Shown here: piece after piece, positions 29,531 through 38,650 of the stretch
How the letters are laid out: every line of letters starts with the position of its first letter
How positions within the stretch are numbered: the stretch's first letter is position 1
Assembly: GCF_021654135.1 (NCBI RefSeq)
Contig: NZ_JAKGSD010000004.1
Location: 62,001-126,000, forward strand
DNA from: Amycolatopsis tucumanensis
Lineage (GTDB): Bacteria; Actinomycetota; Actinomycetes; Mycobacteriales; Pseudonocardiaceae
Direction of reading: 5' to 3'
Length of the DNA stretch: 64,000 nucleotides
Made by a program: the position numbers and the translations under genes
The notes under the pieces: generated by a model
What the model saw: the letters and a program-made list of their open reading frames with translations, nothing else
The model's database searches: none
What the model was told of the DNA's origin: nothing

Positions 29531-30148
29531 ATGTCGCGTCGGTGGCTGCTGGTCTTCCCCGTGCTCTTCGCGCTGGCCCTCGTGACGTTGCCGCTCTACG
29601 GGGAAGCCCTGTTCGAGGACGAGCCGGTGTCCTCGGAACCGGCGCCGGTGCTCCCGCCGAACCCGTGCCCGCTCGGCCGCCCCGACGCCGAGGTGCGGCA
29701 CCCCAACGCCTACACCGACCGCGCCGCGCCCTACAGCGGCAGCGGAGTGCACCCCGTGCTCTTCGTCAACGCGGGAGATGGCGTCGGCGATGTCGGCCGG
29801 CCCTACGACACGTGGAGCCTGCGCGTGCCCGTCGAGTGGGACGCCGAAGGCGAGCCGGAGTCCGCGGTGCAGCTGATCGTCTGCGAGTACGCCGTTTCGG
29901 CCGGCGAGGTCGCGACCACCTGCACGTACGGCGGAGCCCACGAGGTGGATTTCCTGCGCACCTCCTACGCCTACCGCGTGTTCGAAGCACGCACCTCCCG
30001 GCCGGTCGCGGAGTTCACCCTGGAGAGCGGGGACGTGTGCCCGAGCTCGGTCGACGCGGACAACGGTGGCCGCCCGGACTACCGGATGCTGCAAAGCCCC
30101 CGCGAGGAAGATCTGGTGAACGCACTGCGCCCGCTGGTCGAAACCTGA
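29531..30148 (+). CDS. Secreted or anchored protein of unknown function
   Basis: A protein of 205 residues. An N-terminal hydrophobic segment (WLLVFPVLFALALVTLPLYG) acts as signal or anchor. The outside part has five or six cysteines (PNPCPLGR, LIVCEYAV, TTCTYGG, DVCPSS) likely paired in disulfides. The family is not recognised. It lies between the CDF gene and a serine hydrolase gene on the same strand, with gaps of 23 and 54 bases, so co-transcription is possible. Confidence 0.7.
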   Translation: MSRRWLLVFPVLFALALVTLPLYGEALFEDEPVSSEPAPVLPPNPCPLGRPDAEVRHPNAYTDRAAPYSGSGVHPVLFVNAGDGVGDVGRPYDTWSLRVPVEWDAEGEPESAVQLIVCEYAVSAGEVATTCTYGGAHEVDFLRTSYAYRVFEARTSRPVAEFTLESGDVCPSSVDADNGGRPDYRMLQSPREEDLVNALRPLVET

Positions 30149-30202
30149 CGAGGCGATAGTGTGCGCCTCACCAATTCGATCATCGATCTGTGGGGAACCG
30201 AC

Positions 30203-31072
30203 GTGCGTAAAGTCCTGAGCCTCGCCGCCGCGTTCGTGGCGTCGACGGCGCTTCTGGCCGTGCCCGCGCAAGCCGCCGAACTGCCCGACGGCATGACCGC
30301 CGGGTACACGGTGCTCGACCGTGAAACCGGTGCGGTCCATGCCGCGAACGAACACCGGCAGTACCGGTCGGCCTCGCTGGTGAAGCTGTTCATCGCGCTG
30401 GACTACCTCGAATCGCACGGACCGGACTACGAGATCCCGGCGGACGACCTCGCGCTGCTGGAACCGATGCTGCGCTCCAGCAACGACGACGCGGCCAGTG
30501 TGCTGTGGGTGCGCGACGGCTGGGAGGAGATCGTCAACCGGATGGTCGCGAAGATCGGTCTCACCGACACCGCGCCGCCGCCCGCCGAGAAGCGCGGCAC
30601 GTGGGGCTACACCGCGGTCAGCGCCGCGGACATCGCGAAGACCTACTCCTACGTCCTGGAGGAGGCGCACCCGAAGTTCCGCGACTTCATCATGGACAAC
30701 CTGGAGCAGTTCACGAAGTGCGGCGACGACGGGTTCGACCAGTCGTTCGGCATCCCGAGCGCGCTCCGGCGGCCGGGCGCGGTGAAGCAGGGCTGGTCCG
30801 GCTTCGGCGCGGCACCGGCCCCGGGCGAGGAGTGCGTTTCCGAGAACACCAAGCGCGTGCTCGCCTCGCCCGAGGCCCGGTCGGCACTCGCCGTCGCCTC
30901 CAGCGGCGACGTGGACCTGACCAGCCGGGTCATGCACACCAGCGGCACTGCCGACGGCGACCGGCGCATCGTCGTCGTCCTCACCTCCGAACCGACCACG
31001 CTGAGCTGGGCGGACTCCGCGGACCGGATCACCGGCCTGACCCGCGCCGTCTACCGGGAGGCCCTTGCGTGA
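30203..31072 (+). CDS. Secreted serine hydrolase (class A beta-lactamase-like fold)
   Basis: A protein of 289 residues. A signal peptide (VRKVLSLAAAFVASTALLAV, cleavage after AQA) is followed by a penicillin-binding/beta-lactamase-like domain with the SxxK motif in RSASLVKLFIALDYL and an SxN-like motif in MLRSSNDDAASVLW. The third motif is not a clean KTG (AVKQGWSG is the best match), so it is not a standard beta-lactamase. GTG 30203 is preferred over GTG 30161 because GGGGA lies seven bases before it and the signal peptide then begins properly. Confidence 0.75.
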   Translation: MRKVLSLAAAFVASTALLAVPAQAAELPDGMTAGYTVLDRETGAVHAANEHRQYRSASLVKLFIALDYLESHGPDYEIPADDLALLEPMLRSSNDDAASVLWVRDGWEEIVNRMVAKIGLTDTAPPPAEKRGTWGYTAVSAADIAKTYSYVLEEAHPKFRDFIMDNLEQFTKCGDDGFDQSFGIPSALRRPGAVKQGWSGFGAAPAPGEECVSENTKRVLASPEARSALAVASSGDVDLTSRVMHTSGTADGDRRIVVVLTSEPTTLSWADSADRITGLTRAVYREALA

Positions 31073-31093
31073 AGCGCTGAATCAGTGCTTCAC
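31069..31093. promoter_or_regulatory. Near-perfect 25-base palindrome before TetR-aidB operon
   Basis: GTGAAGCGCTGA (31069-31080), centre A, TCAGTGCTTCAC (31082-31093): twelve-base arms with a single mismatch. It covers the stop of the preceding gene and ends eight bases before the TetR start, so it is probably that regulator's operator. Confidence 0.75.
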
Positions 31094-31101
31094 TTCTTCC
31101 C

Positions 31102-31698
31102 GTGCCCTACCGACGCACCCCTCAGGTCCAGGCTCGCCTCGACGCGCAGCGCGAGGCGATCCTGACCGCCGCCGGTGAGATCCTCGCCGAGCGTGGCTAC
31201 GCGGGCTGCTCCGTGAGTGCCGTCGCGGAGCAGGCCGGCGTCGCCACCGGCACGGTCTACCGCCACTTCCCCGGCAAGGCCGAGCTGGTCGTCGAGCTGT
31301 TCCGCAACGTCGTCAACCACGAGGTGGAGGCCGTCCGGCAGGCCGCGGAGCGGCCCGGCAGCCCCGCCGAGCGCGTCGCCGCCATCGTCGAGACCTTCGC
31401 CGAGCGCGCGCTCAAGGTGCCCCGCCAGGCGTACGCCCTGCTGGCCGAGCCGGTCGACGCCCCGATCGAGGCCGAGCGCATCGTCTTCCGGCGCGTCTTC
31501 CGGGACGAGCTCGCCCGCCACGTCCGCGAGGGCGTCCGCACCGGCGAGCTGCCGCCGCAGGACGCCGACCTCACCGCGGCCGCACTGGTCGGTGGCGCCG
31601 CCGAGGTGCTCATCGGCCCCCTGACCACCGACAGCGCCAACGCGGTCGGCGCGCTCCGCACGTTCATCTTCCGCGCACTGGGAGGCAAGGATGCCTGA
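31102..31698 (+). CDS. TetR-family regulator of the aidB operon
   Basis: A protein of 198 residues. The helix-turn-helix reads REAILTAAGEILAERGYAGC, SVSAVAEQAGVATGTVYRHF; a TetR_C helical domain follows. GTG 31102 is used. Its end overlaps the aidB start by eight bases, and a 25-base palindrome precedes it, so it probably represses itself and aidB and may sense an acyl-CoA or a related ligand. Confidence 0.92.
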   Translation: MPYRRTPQVQARLDAQREAILTAAGEILAERGYAGCSVSAVAEQAGVATGTVYRHFPGKAELVVELFRNVVNHEVEAVRQAAERPGSPAERVAAIVETFAERALKVPRQAYALLAEPVDAPIEAERIVFRRVFRDELARHVREGVRTGELPPQDADLTAAALVGGAAEVLIGPLTTDSANAVGALRTFIFRALGGKDA

Positions 31699-33304
31699 CA
31701 CGCACGAGGTGTTGAACCAGGTCCCGCCGCTGGTCGACTACGACGTCGCCGACGACGCGGCCCTCCTCGACGGCCTCCGCCGCGAAGGTGCGGCCTGGGC
31801 CGAGGACGAGGTCCACGAGCTGGGCCGCCTCGCCGGCAGCGCCCAGGGCCAGGAGTGGGGCCGCGTCGCCAACGAGAACCCGCCGAAGCTGCACACCCAC
31901 GACCGCTACGGCAACCGCGTCGACGAGGTCGAGTTCCACCCCTACTGGCACGAGCTGATGACCGTCGCCGTCGGCCACGGCCTGCACGCCACCCCCTGGC
32001 GTGACGACCGCGAAGGCGCGCACGTCGCGCGCGCCGCCAAGGTGCTGGTCTGGAACCAGGCCGAGGGCGGCCACATCTGCCCGATCTCGATGACCTACGC
32101 CGCGGTCCCGACGCTGCGCCACAACCCCGAGCTGGCGGCCGCCTACGAGCCGCTGCTCGCCGCCACCGAGTACGACTACGGCCTGCGCGTCCCGGCCACC
32201 AAGCGCGGCCTGATCGCCGGCATGTCGATGACCGAGAAGCAGGGCGGTTCCGACGTCCGCGCGAACACCACCACCGCGCGTCCCGCGGGTGACGGCACGT
32301 ACGTGCTGACCGGCCACAAGTGGTTCACGTCGGCGCCGATGTCCGACATGTTCCTCACGCTCGCCCAGGCGCCCGGCGGCCTGTCCTGCTTCCTGCTGCC
32401 GCGCGTGCTGCCCGACGGCTCCCGCAACCGCATCTTCTTCCAGCGCCTCAAGGACAAGCTGGGCAACAAGTCCAACGCCTCGTCCGAGATCGAGTACGAC
32501 GGCGCGGTCGGCTGGCTCGTCGGCGAGGAGGGCCGCGGCGTGCCGACCATCATCGAGATGGTCAACAACACCCGCCTCGACTGCGTCCTCGGCAGCACTT
32601 CGCTGATGCGCCAAGGCGTCGTGCAGGCCGTGCACCACGCGCGGCACCGCAAGGCGTTCGGCGCGAACCTGGTGGACCAGCCCGCGATGGCGAACGTGCT
32701 GGCGGACCTGGTCGTCGAGTCCGAGGCGGCCACCACCGTCGCGCTGCGGCTGGCCGGCGCGACCGCGAACCCGGACCAGCAGGCGTTCCGGCGGCTGGCG
32801 CTCGCGGTCACGAAGTACTGGGTGTGCAAGCGCGGCCCCGCGCACACCGCCGAGGCGCTGGAATGCCTGGGCGGCAACGGTTACGTCGAGGACTCCGGCA
32901 TGCCGCGGCTCTACCGCGAGGCGCCGCTGCTGTCCATCTGGGAGGGTTCCGGCAACGTCGCGGCGCTGGATTCCCTGCGCGCCATGGGCAAGCAGCCGGA
33001 GTCGGTGGAGGCGTTCTTCGCCGAACTCGACCTCGCCGCGGGCGCCGACGCCCGGCTGGACGACGCGATCGCGCGGGTGCGCAAGGAGCTGTCCGACCTG
33101 GAGGACCTCCAGTACCGGGCGCGGCGGCTGGCCGAGATGATGGCCCTGGTGCTGCAGGGCTCGCTGCTGGTGCGCTTCGCGCCCAAGGCGATCGCGGACG
33201 CGTTCTGCGCGTCCCGCCTCGGCGGCGACTGGGGCATCGCGTTCGGCACGCTGCCCGCGGGCGCCGACACCAGGGCCATCATCGAGCGGGCGTTCGTCAG
33301 CTGA
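31691..33304 (+). CDS. aidB: AidB-like acyl-CoA dehydrogenase
   Basis: A protein of 537 residues closely following E. coli AidB along its length: an N-terminal segment (EVLNQVPPLVDYDVADDAAL) before the dehydrogenase core, GMSMTEKQGGSDVRANTT, DKLGNKSNASSEIEYDGAVG and LYREAPLLSIWEGSGNV. AidB binds FAD, has weak isovaleryl-CoA dehydrogenase activity and is induced in the adaptive response to alkylation damage. Here it is coupled to a TetR regulator instead of Ada, so its trigger may differ. Its last eight bases overlap the convergent sugar porter gene. Confidence 0.92.
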   Translation: MPDTHEVLNQVPPLVDYDVADDAALLDGLRREGAAWAEDEVHELGRLAGSAQGQEWGRVANENPPKLHTHDRYGNRVDEVEFHPYWHELMTVAVGHGLHATPWRDDREGAHVARAAKVLVWNQAEGGHICPISMTYAAVPTLRHNPELAAAYEPLLAATEYDYGLRVPATKRGLIAGMSMTEKQGGSDVRANTTTARPAGDGTYVLTGHKWFTSAPMSDMFLTLAQAPGGLSCFLLPRVLPDGSRNRIFFQRLKDKLGNKSNASSEIEYDGAVGWLVGEEGRGVPTIIEMVNNTRLDCVLGSTSLMRQGVVQAVHHARHRKAFGANLVDQPAMANVLADLVVESEAATTVALRLAGATANPDQQAFRRLALAVTKYWVCKRGPAHTAEALECLGGNGYVEDSGMPRLYREAPLLSIWEGSGNVAALDSLRAMGKQPESVEAFFAELDLAAGADARLDDAIARVRKELSDLEDLQYRARRLAEMMALVLQGSLLVRFAPKAIADAFCASRLGGDWGIAFGTLPAGADTRAIIERAFVS

Positions 33305-34718
33305 CGTCCTCGATCGCGGTGCCCTTGGTCTCGCGGACGAAGCGCAGCGCGAACGGGATCGACAGCAGCGCGAACGCCGCGTAGATCCAGTAGGTGATCG
33401 ACAGGTTCCAGTCGGCCATGCTCGGGAAGCTGACCGTGACCGCCCAGTTGGCGACCCAGTTCGCCGCGGTGCCCACGGCCAGCGCGGCGCCGCGGATGCG
33501 CAGCGGGAACATCTCGCCGAGCATGACCCACAGGATCACGCCCCACGACATCGCGAAGGAGATCACGAACAGGTTCGCGAACACCAGCGCGATCGGGCCC
33601 CAGGCGCCCGGCAGGCTGAGCTCGCCGCCGACGGTCTGCGCGTTGCCGAACGCGATCGCCGCCACGCCGAGGCCGACGAGCATGCCGACCGAGCCGATCA
33701 GCAGCAGCGGCTTGCGGCCGACCTTGTCGATGAAGGCGATCGCGATGAACGTGCCGATGATGTTGATGACCGGGCTGACCATCGAGATCAGCAGCGAGTC
33801 GGTGTTCTGGCCGACCGAGTGCCACAGCGTGTCGCTGTAGTAGAAGATCACGTTGATGCCGACGAACTGCTGGAACACCGCCAGCGCGATGCCCACCCAC
33901 ACGATCGGCAGCAGCCCGAACCGGCCGCCGGCGAGGTCGCGGACCCGGGACCGCTTCTCGGTCTTCAGGCTGCGGCGGATGTCTTCGAGCTTGGCGTCGA
34001 CGTCACCGCCCTCGACCTCGCGCAGCACCTTGCGGGCCCGCTCGATCTTGCCGTTGGCCAGCAGGAAGTGCGGGGACTCGGGGATGATCGAGGCGAGCAC
34101 GAAGTAGATCACCGCGGGCACCGCCGCGGCGCCCAGCATCCACTGCCACGGCTCGATGCCGCCGAGGTTGCCGTTGAGGTCGTGCGCGCCGTCCGCCCCG
34201 ATCGGCGCGAGGGCCTTGATGACCCAGTTGACCAGCGCGGACACCCCGATGCCGAGGACGATCGCCAGCTGTTGCAGCGAGGCGAGCCTGCCGCGGTAGG
34301 CGGGCGGCGCGACCTCGGCGATGTAGGCCGGGCCGATCACGGACGCGACACCGATCGCGATGCCGCCGACCACGCGCCAGATCGCCAGGTCCCACACGCT
34401 GAACGGGAACATCGCTCCGAGGGCGCTGACCAGGAACAGGACCGCCGCGAGCTGCATGGTCCGGATGCGGCCGATCCGGTCGGACAGCAGCCCGCCGAAC
34501 CAGGCGCCGACGGCCGAACCGATCAGCGCGCTCGACACGGTCAGCCCGGTCACCCCGTCACCGACCTCGAAGTGCCGCTGGATGCCGAGGACGGCACCGT
34601 TGATGTTCGAGCTGTCGTACCCGAACAGGAACCCGCCGACCGCGGCCGCGCCGGCGATGAACACGACATGGGCGAGATGTTGCTGACCGGCTCGCTCCCC
34701 GGTCGTCGTCGAACTCAC
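33297..34718 (-). CDS. Sugar porter family MFS transporter
   Basis: A protein of 473 residues with twelve helices. It carries sugar-porter signatures: GGFLFGYDSSNINGAVLGIQ, GGLLSDRIGRIRTMQL, PAYIAEVAPPAYRGRLASLQ, PESPHFLL and QQFVGINVIFYYSDTL. It most resembles actinobacterial glucose/hexose:H+ symporters. The substrate is inferred from family only. No regulator is adjacent. Confidence 0.92.
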   Translation of the reverse strand: MSSTTTGERAGQQHLAHVVFIAGAAAVGGFLFGYDSSNINGAVLGIQRHFEVGDGVTGLTVSSALIGSAVGAWFGGLLSDRIGRIRTMQLAAVLFLVSALGAMFPFSVWDLAIWRVVGGIAIGVASVIGPAYIAEVAPPAYRGRLASLQQLAIVLGIGVSALVNWVIKALAPIGADGAHDLNGNLGGIEPWQWMLGAAAVPAVIYFVLASIIPESPHFLLANGKIERARKVLREVEGGDVDAKLEDIRRSLKTEKRSRVRDLAGGRFGLLPIVWVGIALAVFQQFVGINVIFYYSDTLWHSVGQNTDSLLISMVSPVINIIGTFIAIAFIDKVGRKPLLLIGSVGMLVGLGVAAIAFGNAQTVGGELSLPGAWGPIALVFANLFVISFAMSWGVILWVMLGEMFPLRIRGAALAVGTAANWVANWAVTVSFPSMADWNLSITYWIYAAFALLSIPFALRFVRETKGTAIEDVS

Positions 34719-34833
34719 GACCCGTGCTCCTTTGCCTGAGGTGTTTCCTCCATTCGGAGCAACCTACAAAATGGTCCAGTCCATGCCGGACCACCGGGTG
34801 ACATGGACCACCCGATCATGGGAGTTTGGACGC

Positions 34834-35550
34834 ATGACCTTCGAAGACGAGGTGGCCGAGCGACTGGCCGGCCTGCCCGGCGTCCAGGCCGCGACGCTGG
34901 GCGGCTCACGGGCGACGGGCACTGCGCGCCCAGACAGCGACTGGGACTTCGCGATCTACTACCGCGGGCGCTTCGACCCCGCCGACCTGCGTGCGCTGGG
35001 CTGGCCGGGTGAGGTGTCCGAGATCGGCGGCTGGGGCGGCGGCGTGTTCAACGGTGGCGCGTGGCTGACGATCGACGGGCGCCGGGCCGACGTCCACTAC
35101 CGCGACCTGGACGTGGTCGAGCACGAGCTGGCCGAGGCGCGGGCGGGCCGGTTCCACTGGGAGCCGCTGATGTTCCACCTGGCCGGGATCCCGAGTTACC
35201 TGGTCGTCGCCGAGCTGGCGGTGAACCGGGTGCTGCGCGGTTCACTGCCCGAGGTCGAGTTCCCGGAGGCGCTGCGGAAGTCGGCGCCCGCCGTCTGGCG
35301 CGAGCGGGCGTCGCTGACACTGACCTACGCCGAACACAACTACGCGCCGCGCGGGCAGGTGGCGGAGTTCGCGGGCGCGCTCGCCACGGCGGCGATGCAG
35401 GCCGGGCACGCGGTGCTGGCCGAGCGCGGCGAGTGGGTTCTGAACGAGAAGCGCCTGCTCGACCGCGCCGGCCTGCGGGGGGTCGACTCGCTGATCACCG
35501 GGGACCTGGTGGAAGCCGCCCGGCGGGCCCGTGAGCTGCTCGGGCTTTAG
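34834..35550 (+). CDS. Nucleotidyltransferase-domain protein
   Basis: A protein of 238 residues with a pol-beta-type nucleotidyltransferase core: the GG/GS loop and metal aspartates in [20 protein letters not shown] and a third acidic residue in [14 protein letters not shown]. The rest is helical. Similar to stand-alone nucleotidyltransferases of unknown substrate, some of which modify antibiotics. ATG 34834 is chosen for GGAG at 34821-34824. It overlaps the convergent dcd by four bases. It is the first of three unrelated proteins of this fold in the window. Confidence 0.85.
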   Translation: MTFEDEVAERLAGLPGVQAATLGGSRATGTARPDSDWDFAIYYRGRFDPADLRALGWPGEVSEIGGWGGGVFNGGAWLTIDGRRADVHYRDLDVVEHELAEARAGRFHWEPLMFHLAGIPSYLVVAELAVNRVLRGSLPEVEFPEALRKSAPAVWRERASLTLTYAEHNYAPRGQVAEFAGALATAAMQAGHAVLAERGEWVLNEKRLLDRAGLRGVDSLITGDLVEAARRARELLGL

Positions 35551-36128
35551 CGGTTGGTGTCGGCGATGTGGAAGTTCAGGTGGGCGCGCGACGGCGTCGG
35601 GCCGCGCTGGCCCTGGTAGCGGGAGCCGACGGCGGCCGAGCCGTACGGGTTCTCGGCCGGGCTGGTGAGCCGGAACAGGCACAGCTGGCCGATCTTCATG
35701 CCCGGCCACAGAGTGATCGGCAGGTTCGCGACGTTGGACAGCTCCAGCGTGATGTGGCCGGTGAAGCCGGGGTCGATGAAGCCGGCGGTGGAGTGCGTGA
35801 GCAGCCCGAGGCGGCCGAGGGAGGACTTGCCCTCGAGGCGGCCCGCGAGGTCGTCGGGCAGCGTGACCAGCTCGAACGTCGAGGCGAGCACGAACTCACC
35901 CGGGTGGAGGACGAAGGCGTCCTCGCCGTCCTTCTCGACCAGCGACGTCAGCTCGTCCTGCTGGAGCTTGGGGTCGATGTGGGTGTACTGGCTGTTGTTG
36001 AACACGCGGAAGAACCGGTCCAGCCGCACGTCGATGCTGGACGGCTGGAGCATCGCCGGGTCGAAGGGGTCGATGCCGAGACGGCCGGCTTCGAGCTCTT
36101 TGCGGAGGTCGCGGTCACTGAGCAGCAC
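35547..36128 (-). CDS. dcd: dCTP deaminase
   Basis: A protein of 193 residues. The signature [20 protein letters not shown] carries the catalytic region, preceded by GKSSLGRLG and followed by [13 protein letters not shown]. In mycobacteria the enzyme is bifunctional, turning dCTP into dUMP; the sequence similarity around [15 protein letters not shown] suggests the same here. Starts at GTG 36128. Confidence 0.96.
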   Translation of the reverse strand: MLLSDRDLRKELEAGRLGIDPFDPAMLQPSSIDVRLDRFFRVFNNSQYTHIDPKLQQDELTSLVEKDGEDAFVLHPGEFVLASTFELVTLPDDLAGRLEGKSSLGRLGLLTHSTAGFIDPGFTGHITLELSNVANLPITLWPGMKIGQLCLFRLTSPAENPYGSAAVGSRYQGQRGPTPSRAHLNFHIADTNR

Positions 36129-36251
36129 GGCTTCACCTTAGCTAGCCTGCCTAGGCAAGCCAGTCAGGCCATCATGGCCAGCCTGCCTACACAAGTTGGC
36201 GAGGTCAGGAAAGCTAGCTGCCGCCCCATTTGATATCGGTTGCGCCCGAGG
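36129..36251. promoter_or_regulatory. dcd promoter region with tandem near-identical boxes
   Basis: AGCCTGCCTAGGCAAG (36144-36159) recurs as AGCCTGCCTACACAAG (36180-36195), two mismatches, 36 bases apart. Between them is the palindrome GGCCATCATGGCC (36167-36179). Read toward dcd, each box gives CTTG-N2-TAGGCAGGCT. They could be paired regulator sites or duplicated promoter boxes. Confidence 0.45.
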
Positions 36252-36413
36252 TCAGTTGAAACCCAGGCTCAGCTCGCCGGCGAGGGCCGAGTGGCACTGC
36301 TGGCGCAAGGCGGTGCGGGCTGCGGTGAGGAGGGAAGTGATGTCCTGCCACCTGGCTTCGCTCTCCGCTCCGACGCGACCGGCGAAGACCTCCAGGCGGC
36401 TGGTGGGGAGGTC
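36252..36413 (-). pseudogene. 3' tail of a lost gene
   Basis: A 53-codon stretch ending in TGA at 36252-36254 has almost only G/C in the third position (including RLEVFAGRVGAESEARW and TAARTALRQQCHSALAGELS), as in real genes here. Upstream of 36413 that codon bias stops, and no ATG, GTG or TTG lies in frame at a sensible place. It reads as the helical C-terminal end of a gene whose front was deleted. The family is not recognised. 36414-36463 shows nothing else. Confidence 0.4.
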
Positions 36414-36463
36414 GCAACATCCACTTCGACCGGAGGGCCTCCCTCTACTCGCACCAACCCTAG

Positions 36464-37681
36464 CTAGGCCGCCTTCATGTGGCGGGCGTAGGTGGGATCG
36501 AGTTTGAAGATCTTGCCGAGGCGGTCGACGTAGCGGCGGCGTTCGAGGGTGCCGAGGTACTCCTGCAGCGCCGTCGCGCCCGGGATGAAGCGGCGCGCGG
36601 TCTCGGCGGCGAAGTTGCCCGCGGCCACCGCGAGGATGGCGCCCTGTGCGATCGGGTCGTTGGGGATCTCCAGGAAGTCGGCGTTGGACTTGCCCAGCAC
36701 CAGGCGGCTGATGGAGGAGTGCACGGCGACCGAGACGTGGGAGAGGACCTTGCCGACGGCGCCGCGCCCGTCGCCGATCGCCGCGTGCGTTTCGAGCAGG
36801 GCGCGGGCGAGGCGTTTGCTGTCCTCGTCGGGGATGAACTCGGTGGACGCGAGTAGCCAGAACAGGCGCCAGGCGTCGTCTTCTGTGGCGGGCAGGAGCT
36901 CCTCGTCGACGCCGAGCAGCCAGCCGACGTAGCGCCAGAGGTGCAGGATGTCGGCGCGTTCGCGGTCGCTGTAGCGGATGCCGAGCAGCCGGGTGCCGTA
37001 GACGAAGACGAGGGAGAACAGGAGCAGCGTGCCGGCGGTCTGGACCTGGTTGACCGGCTTGTCCCACTCGTCGTAGTCCCAGTCGGGGCGGCGGTTCAGG
37101 GCGGCGCGGACGTGGGCGTGCACGAGGCGGACGCGCAGGGCGGAGGCGTAGCCCGTGCCGTGCATGGCCAGCGCGCCCGGGGTGGTGACGTCCATCCACC
37201 AAGCCGCGGTCTCCACGAGGCGCTGGCTGGCCATCCGTTCGATCTCCCCGGTGGCGACGAGGGCCTTCGTCGCGCGCGAGGCGAGGTAGCCGCCCATGAG
37301 GGACATGTCGCCGAGCGGGAAGAGGCCGAGCACGCCGGTGCGGATGATGGCCCGCGCGCCCCGGTCGAGCCGGGCGGGGTCGACCCAGTACGGGGTGGCC
37401 TCGACGTGCTCGAAGAAGTCGACGAGTTCCGGCGGCGGGTTGTCCAAGCTGTGGATGCCGTCGGCGAGCGCCTGTTCGAACAGCTGCCGCCCGCGGTTCT
37501 TCGGAAGACGACGGAACAGCGCGACGACCGCGTCGGCCCTCGGGTCCTGCACCTGGGCGAACTCCCGGAAGCGGCGCACCTGGCGCTCGGTGGCGCGGAT
37601 GTCGTGCTTGACGAAGACCTTGGCCGCGAGGCTGAAACCCCCACGGCGGAACAACTCGGGATCCGGCAGTCGCTCGTCCAT
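36464..37681 (-). CDS. MpaB-like/DUF2236 oxygenase-family protein
   Basis: A protein of 405 residues matching the oxygenase MpaB/latex-clearing protein (DUF2236) superfamily: a helical bundle with RLVETAAWWMDVTTPGALAM, HGTGYASALRVRLVHAHVRA and WDKPVNQVQTAGTLLLFSLV. Members include haem-b oxygenases that cleave rubber or prenyl chains; the histidines in HGTGYA and VHAHVR are candidate haem ligands. ATG 37681 is used; an in-frame extension upstream would run through the tRNA gene and is discarded. Substrate unknown. Confidence 0.82.
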   Translation of the reverse strand: MDERLPDPELFRRGGFSLAAKVFVKHDIRATERQVRRFREFAQVQDPRADAVVALFRRLPKNRGRQLFEQALADGIHSLDNPPPELVDFFEHVEATPYWVDPARLDRGARAIIRTGVLGLFPLGDMSLMGGYLASRATKALVATGEIERMASQRLVETAAWWMDVTTPGALAMHGTGYASALRVRLVHAHVRAALNRRPDWDYDEWDKPVNQVQTAGTLLLFSLVFVYGTRLLGIRYSDRERADILHLWRYVGWLLGVDEELLPATEDDAWRLFWLLASTEFIPDEDSKRLARALLETHAAIGDGRGAVGKVLSHVSVAVHSSISRLVLGKSNADFLEIPNDPIAQGAILAVAAGNFAAETARRFIPGATALQEYLGTLERRRYVDRLGKIFKLDPTYARHMKAA

Positions 37682-37783
37682 GCACCCACCACCCTCTCGA
37701 CAACGAGTGTTGTCACTTGCGACCCACAGAGTCAAGGGGGTGCTCTCACCAGGGGGCGACGTTTGTGTATGCTGTGCGTCGCT

Positions 37784-37854
37784 GCGGATGTAGTTCAATG
37801 GTAGAACATCAGCTTCCCAAGCTGAGAACGCGGGTTCGATTCCCGTCATCCGCT
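37784..37854 (+). tRNA. tRNA-Gly (anticodon CCC)
   Basis: A cloverleaf of 71 bases without an encoded CCA. The acceptor stem is GCGGATG (37784-37790) with CATCCGC (37847-37853). The anticodon stem TCAGC/GCTGA holds the loop TTCCCAA, giving anticodon CCC at 37816-37818. The T-arm reads GCGGGTTCGATTCCCGT. It reads GGG glycine codons. Confidence 0.97.
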
Positions 37855-37862
37855 CTTCGCGC

Positions 37863-37905
37863 GAAGGCCCAGGTCAGCGGGTGTCTACTCCGGACCTGGG
37901 CCTTC
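37863..37905 (+). terminator. Terminator after tRNA-Gly
   Basis: GAAGGCCCAGGTC (37863-37875) pairs with GACCTGGGCCTTC (37893-37905), 13 pairs with a 17-base loop, followed by TCGTCGTTTCTT. 37906-38033 shows no gene. Confidence 0.85.
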
Positions 37906-38033
37906 GTCGTTTCTTGATCAACTGTGGTCGCGTGGCATCAGCGGGCCATTAGGGGCCGGCGCGCCGGGCTCGTCGCCGTCCGGGCCATCAGATCCTTGGT
38001 CGAGGTTCCGGTCTTCGCCTGGCCCGCTTCCTC

Positions 38034-38450
38034 CTACGACATCCCAGTCGGCCAGCGAAGGTCGATGTCGGGGCATCGCCGGTACCACCAGGCCAACCCG
38101 AGAGGCGCGAGCGGATACGGCAGGGTGCGCTTCGCGTATTCACGGTCCAGCGGGTCGACGAGGCGTCTTAAGCGGTCGGCTGCGAACGCAGGTAGGTCCC
38201 AGATGATCTCGTCCAGCTCCGATCGGCAGTACGGCATCTCGCAGCAATCGGAGTGGTCGGTACCCGGCCAGCCGTGTCGAGCGGCCTCGCGCCACTCCTC
38301 GAGCATCCGAGCTGTCCAGCCGGGCGAAGGCTCAACCCGTGCGATGTAATCACGGACTGCCGGAGACAGACCCCGAATCTGCGACGGCCGGTAACGGCGT
38401 GGGCGGCTGGGGAGCGTGGCACGTACCGCGCCTGCGGACCTACGCGGCAT
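38034..38450 (-). CDS. Small protein of unknown function (Cys-rich centre)
   Basis: A protein of 138 residues. Features are SPAVRDYIARVEPSPGWTAR, a central CCEMPYC cluster and SELDEIIWDLPAFAADRLRR followed by LVDPLDREYAKRTLP. The pattern of conserved-looking hydrophobic and charged residues and AAAGGACG before ATG 38450 support a real gene. I recall similar proteins in Pseudonocardiaceae without assigned function. Third-position GC is lower than in neighbours, in keeping with recent arrival in the patch downstream of the tRNA. Confidence 0.65.
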   Translation of the reverse strand: MPRRSAGAVRATLPSRPRRYRPSQIRGLSPAVRDYIARVEPSPGWTARMLEEWREAARHGWPGTDHSDCCEMPYCRSELDEIIWDLPAFAADRLRRLVDPLDREYAKRTLPYPLAPLGLAWWYRRCPDIDLRWPTGMS

Positions 38451-38650
38451 CGTCCTTTCGGAAGATCGTCATGCCGCCATCTTGGCATTCCTCGGACCTG
38501 CGCCGCCAGAGCGACAGGGCGCCTCCCGGAGGCCAAGGCTCCGCCCCAGACCCCGGCGCCCCGTCGGGGATCAGGGGAGGTGATCTCTTCGCGGGCGCGC
38601 CGAGGGCAGCCAAACCGGCCGGCACCATCCGGTCGGTAGGGAGCCTTTGG

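Noticed and set aside
37682..37849. In-frame N-terminal extension of the MpaB-like gene on the minus strand
   Set aside because: It is the reverse reading of tRNA-Gly (MTGIEPAFSAWEADVLPLNY), a well-known false ORF; a proper start exists at 37681.
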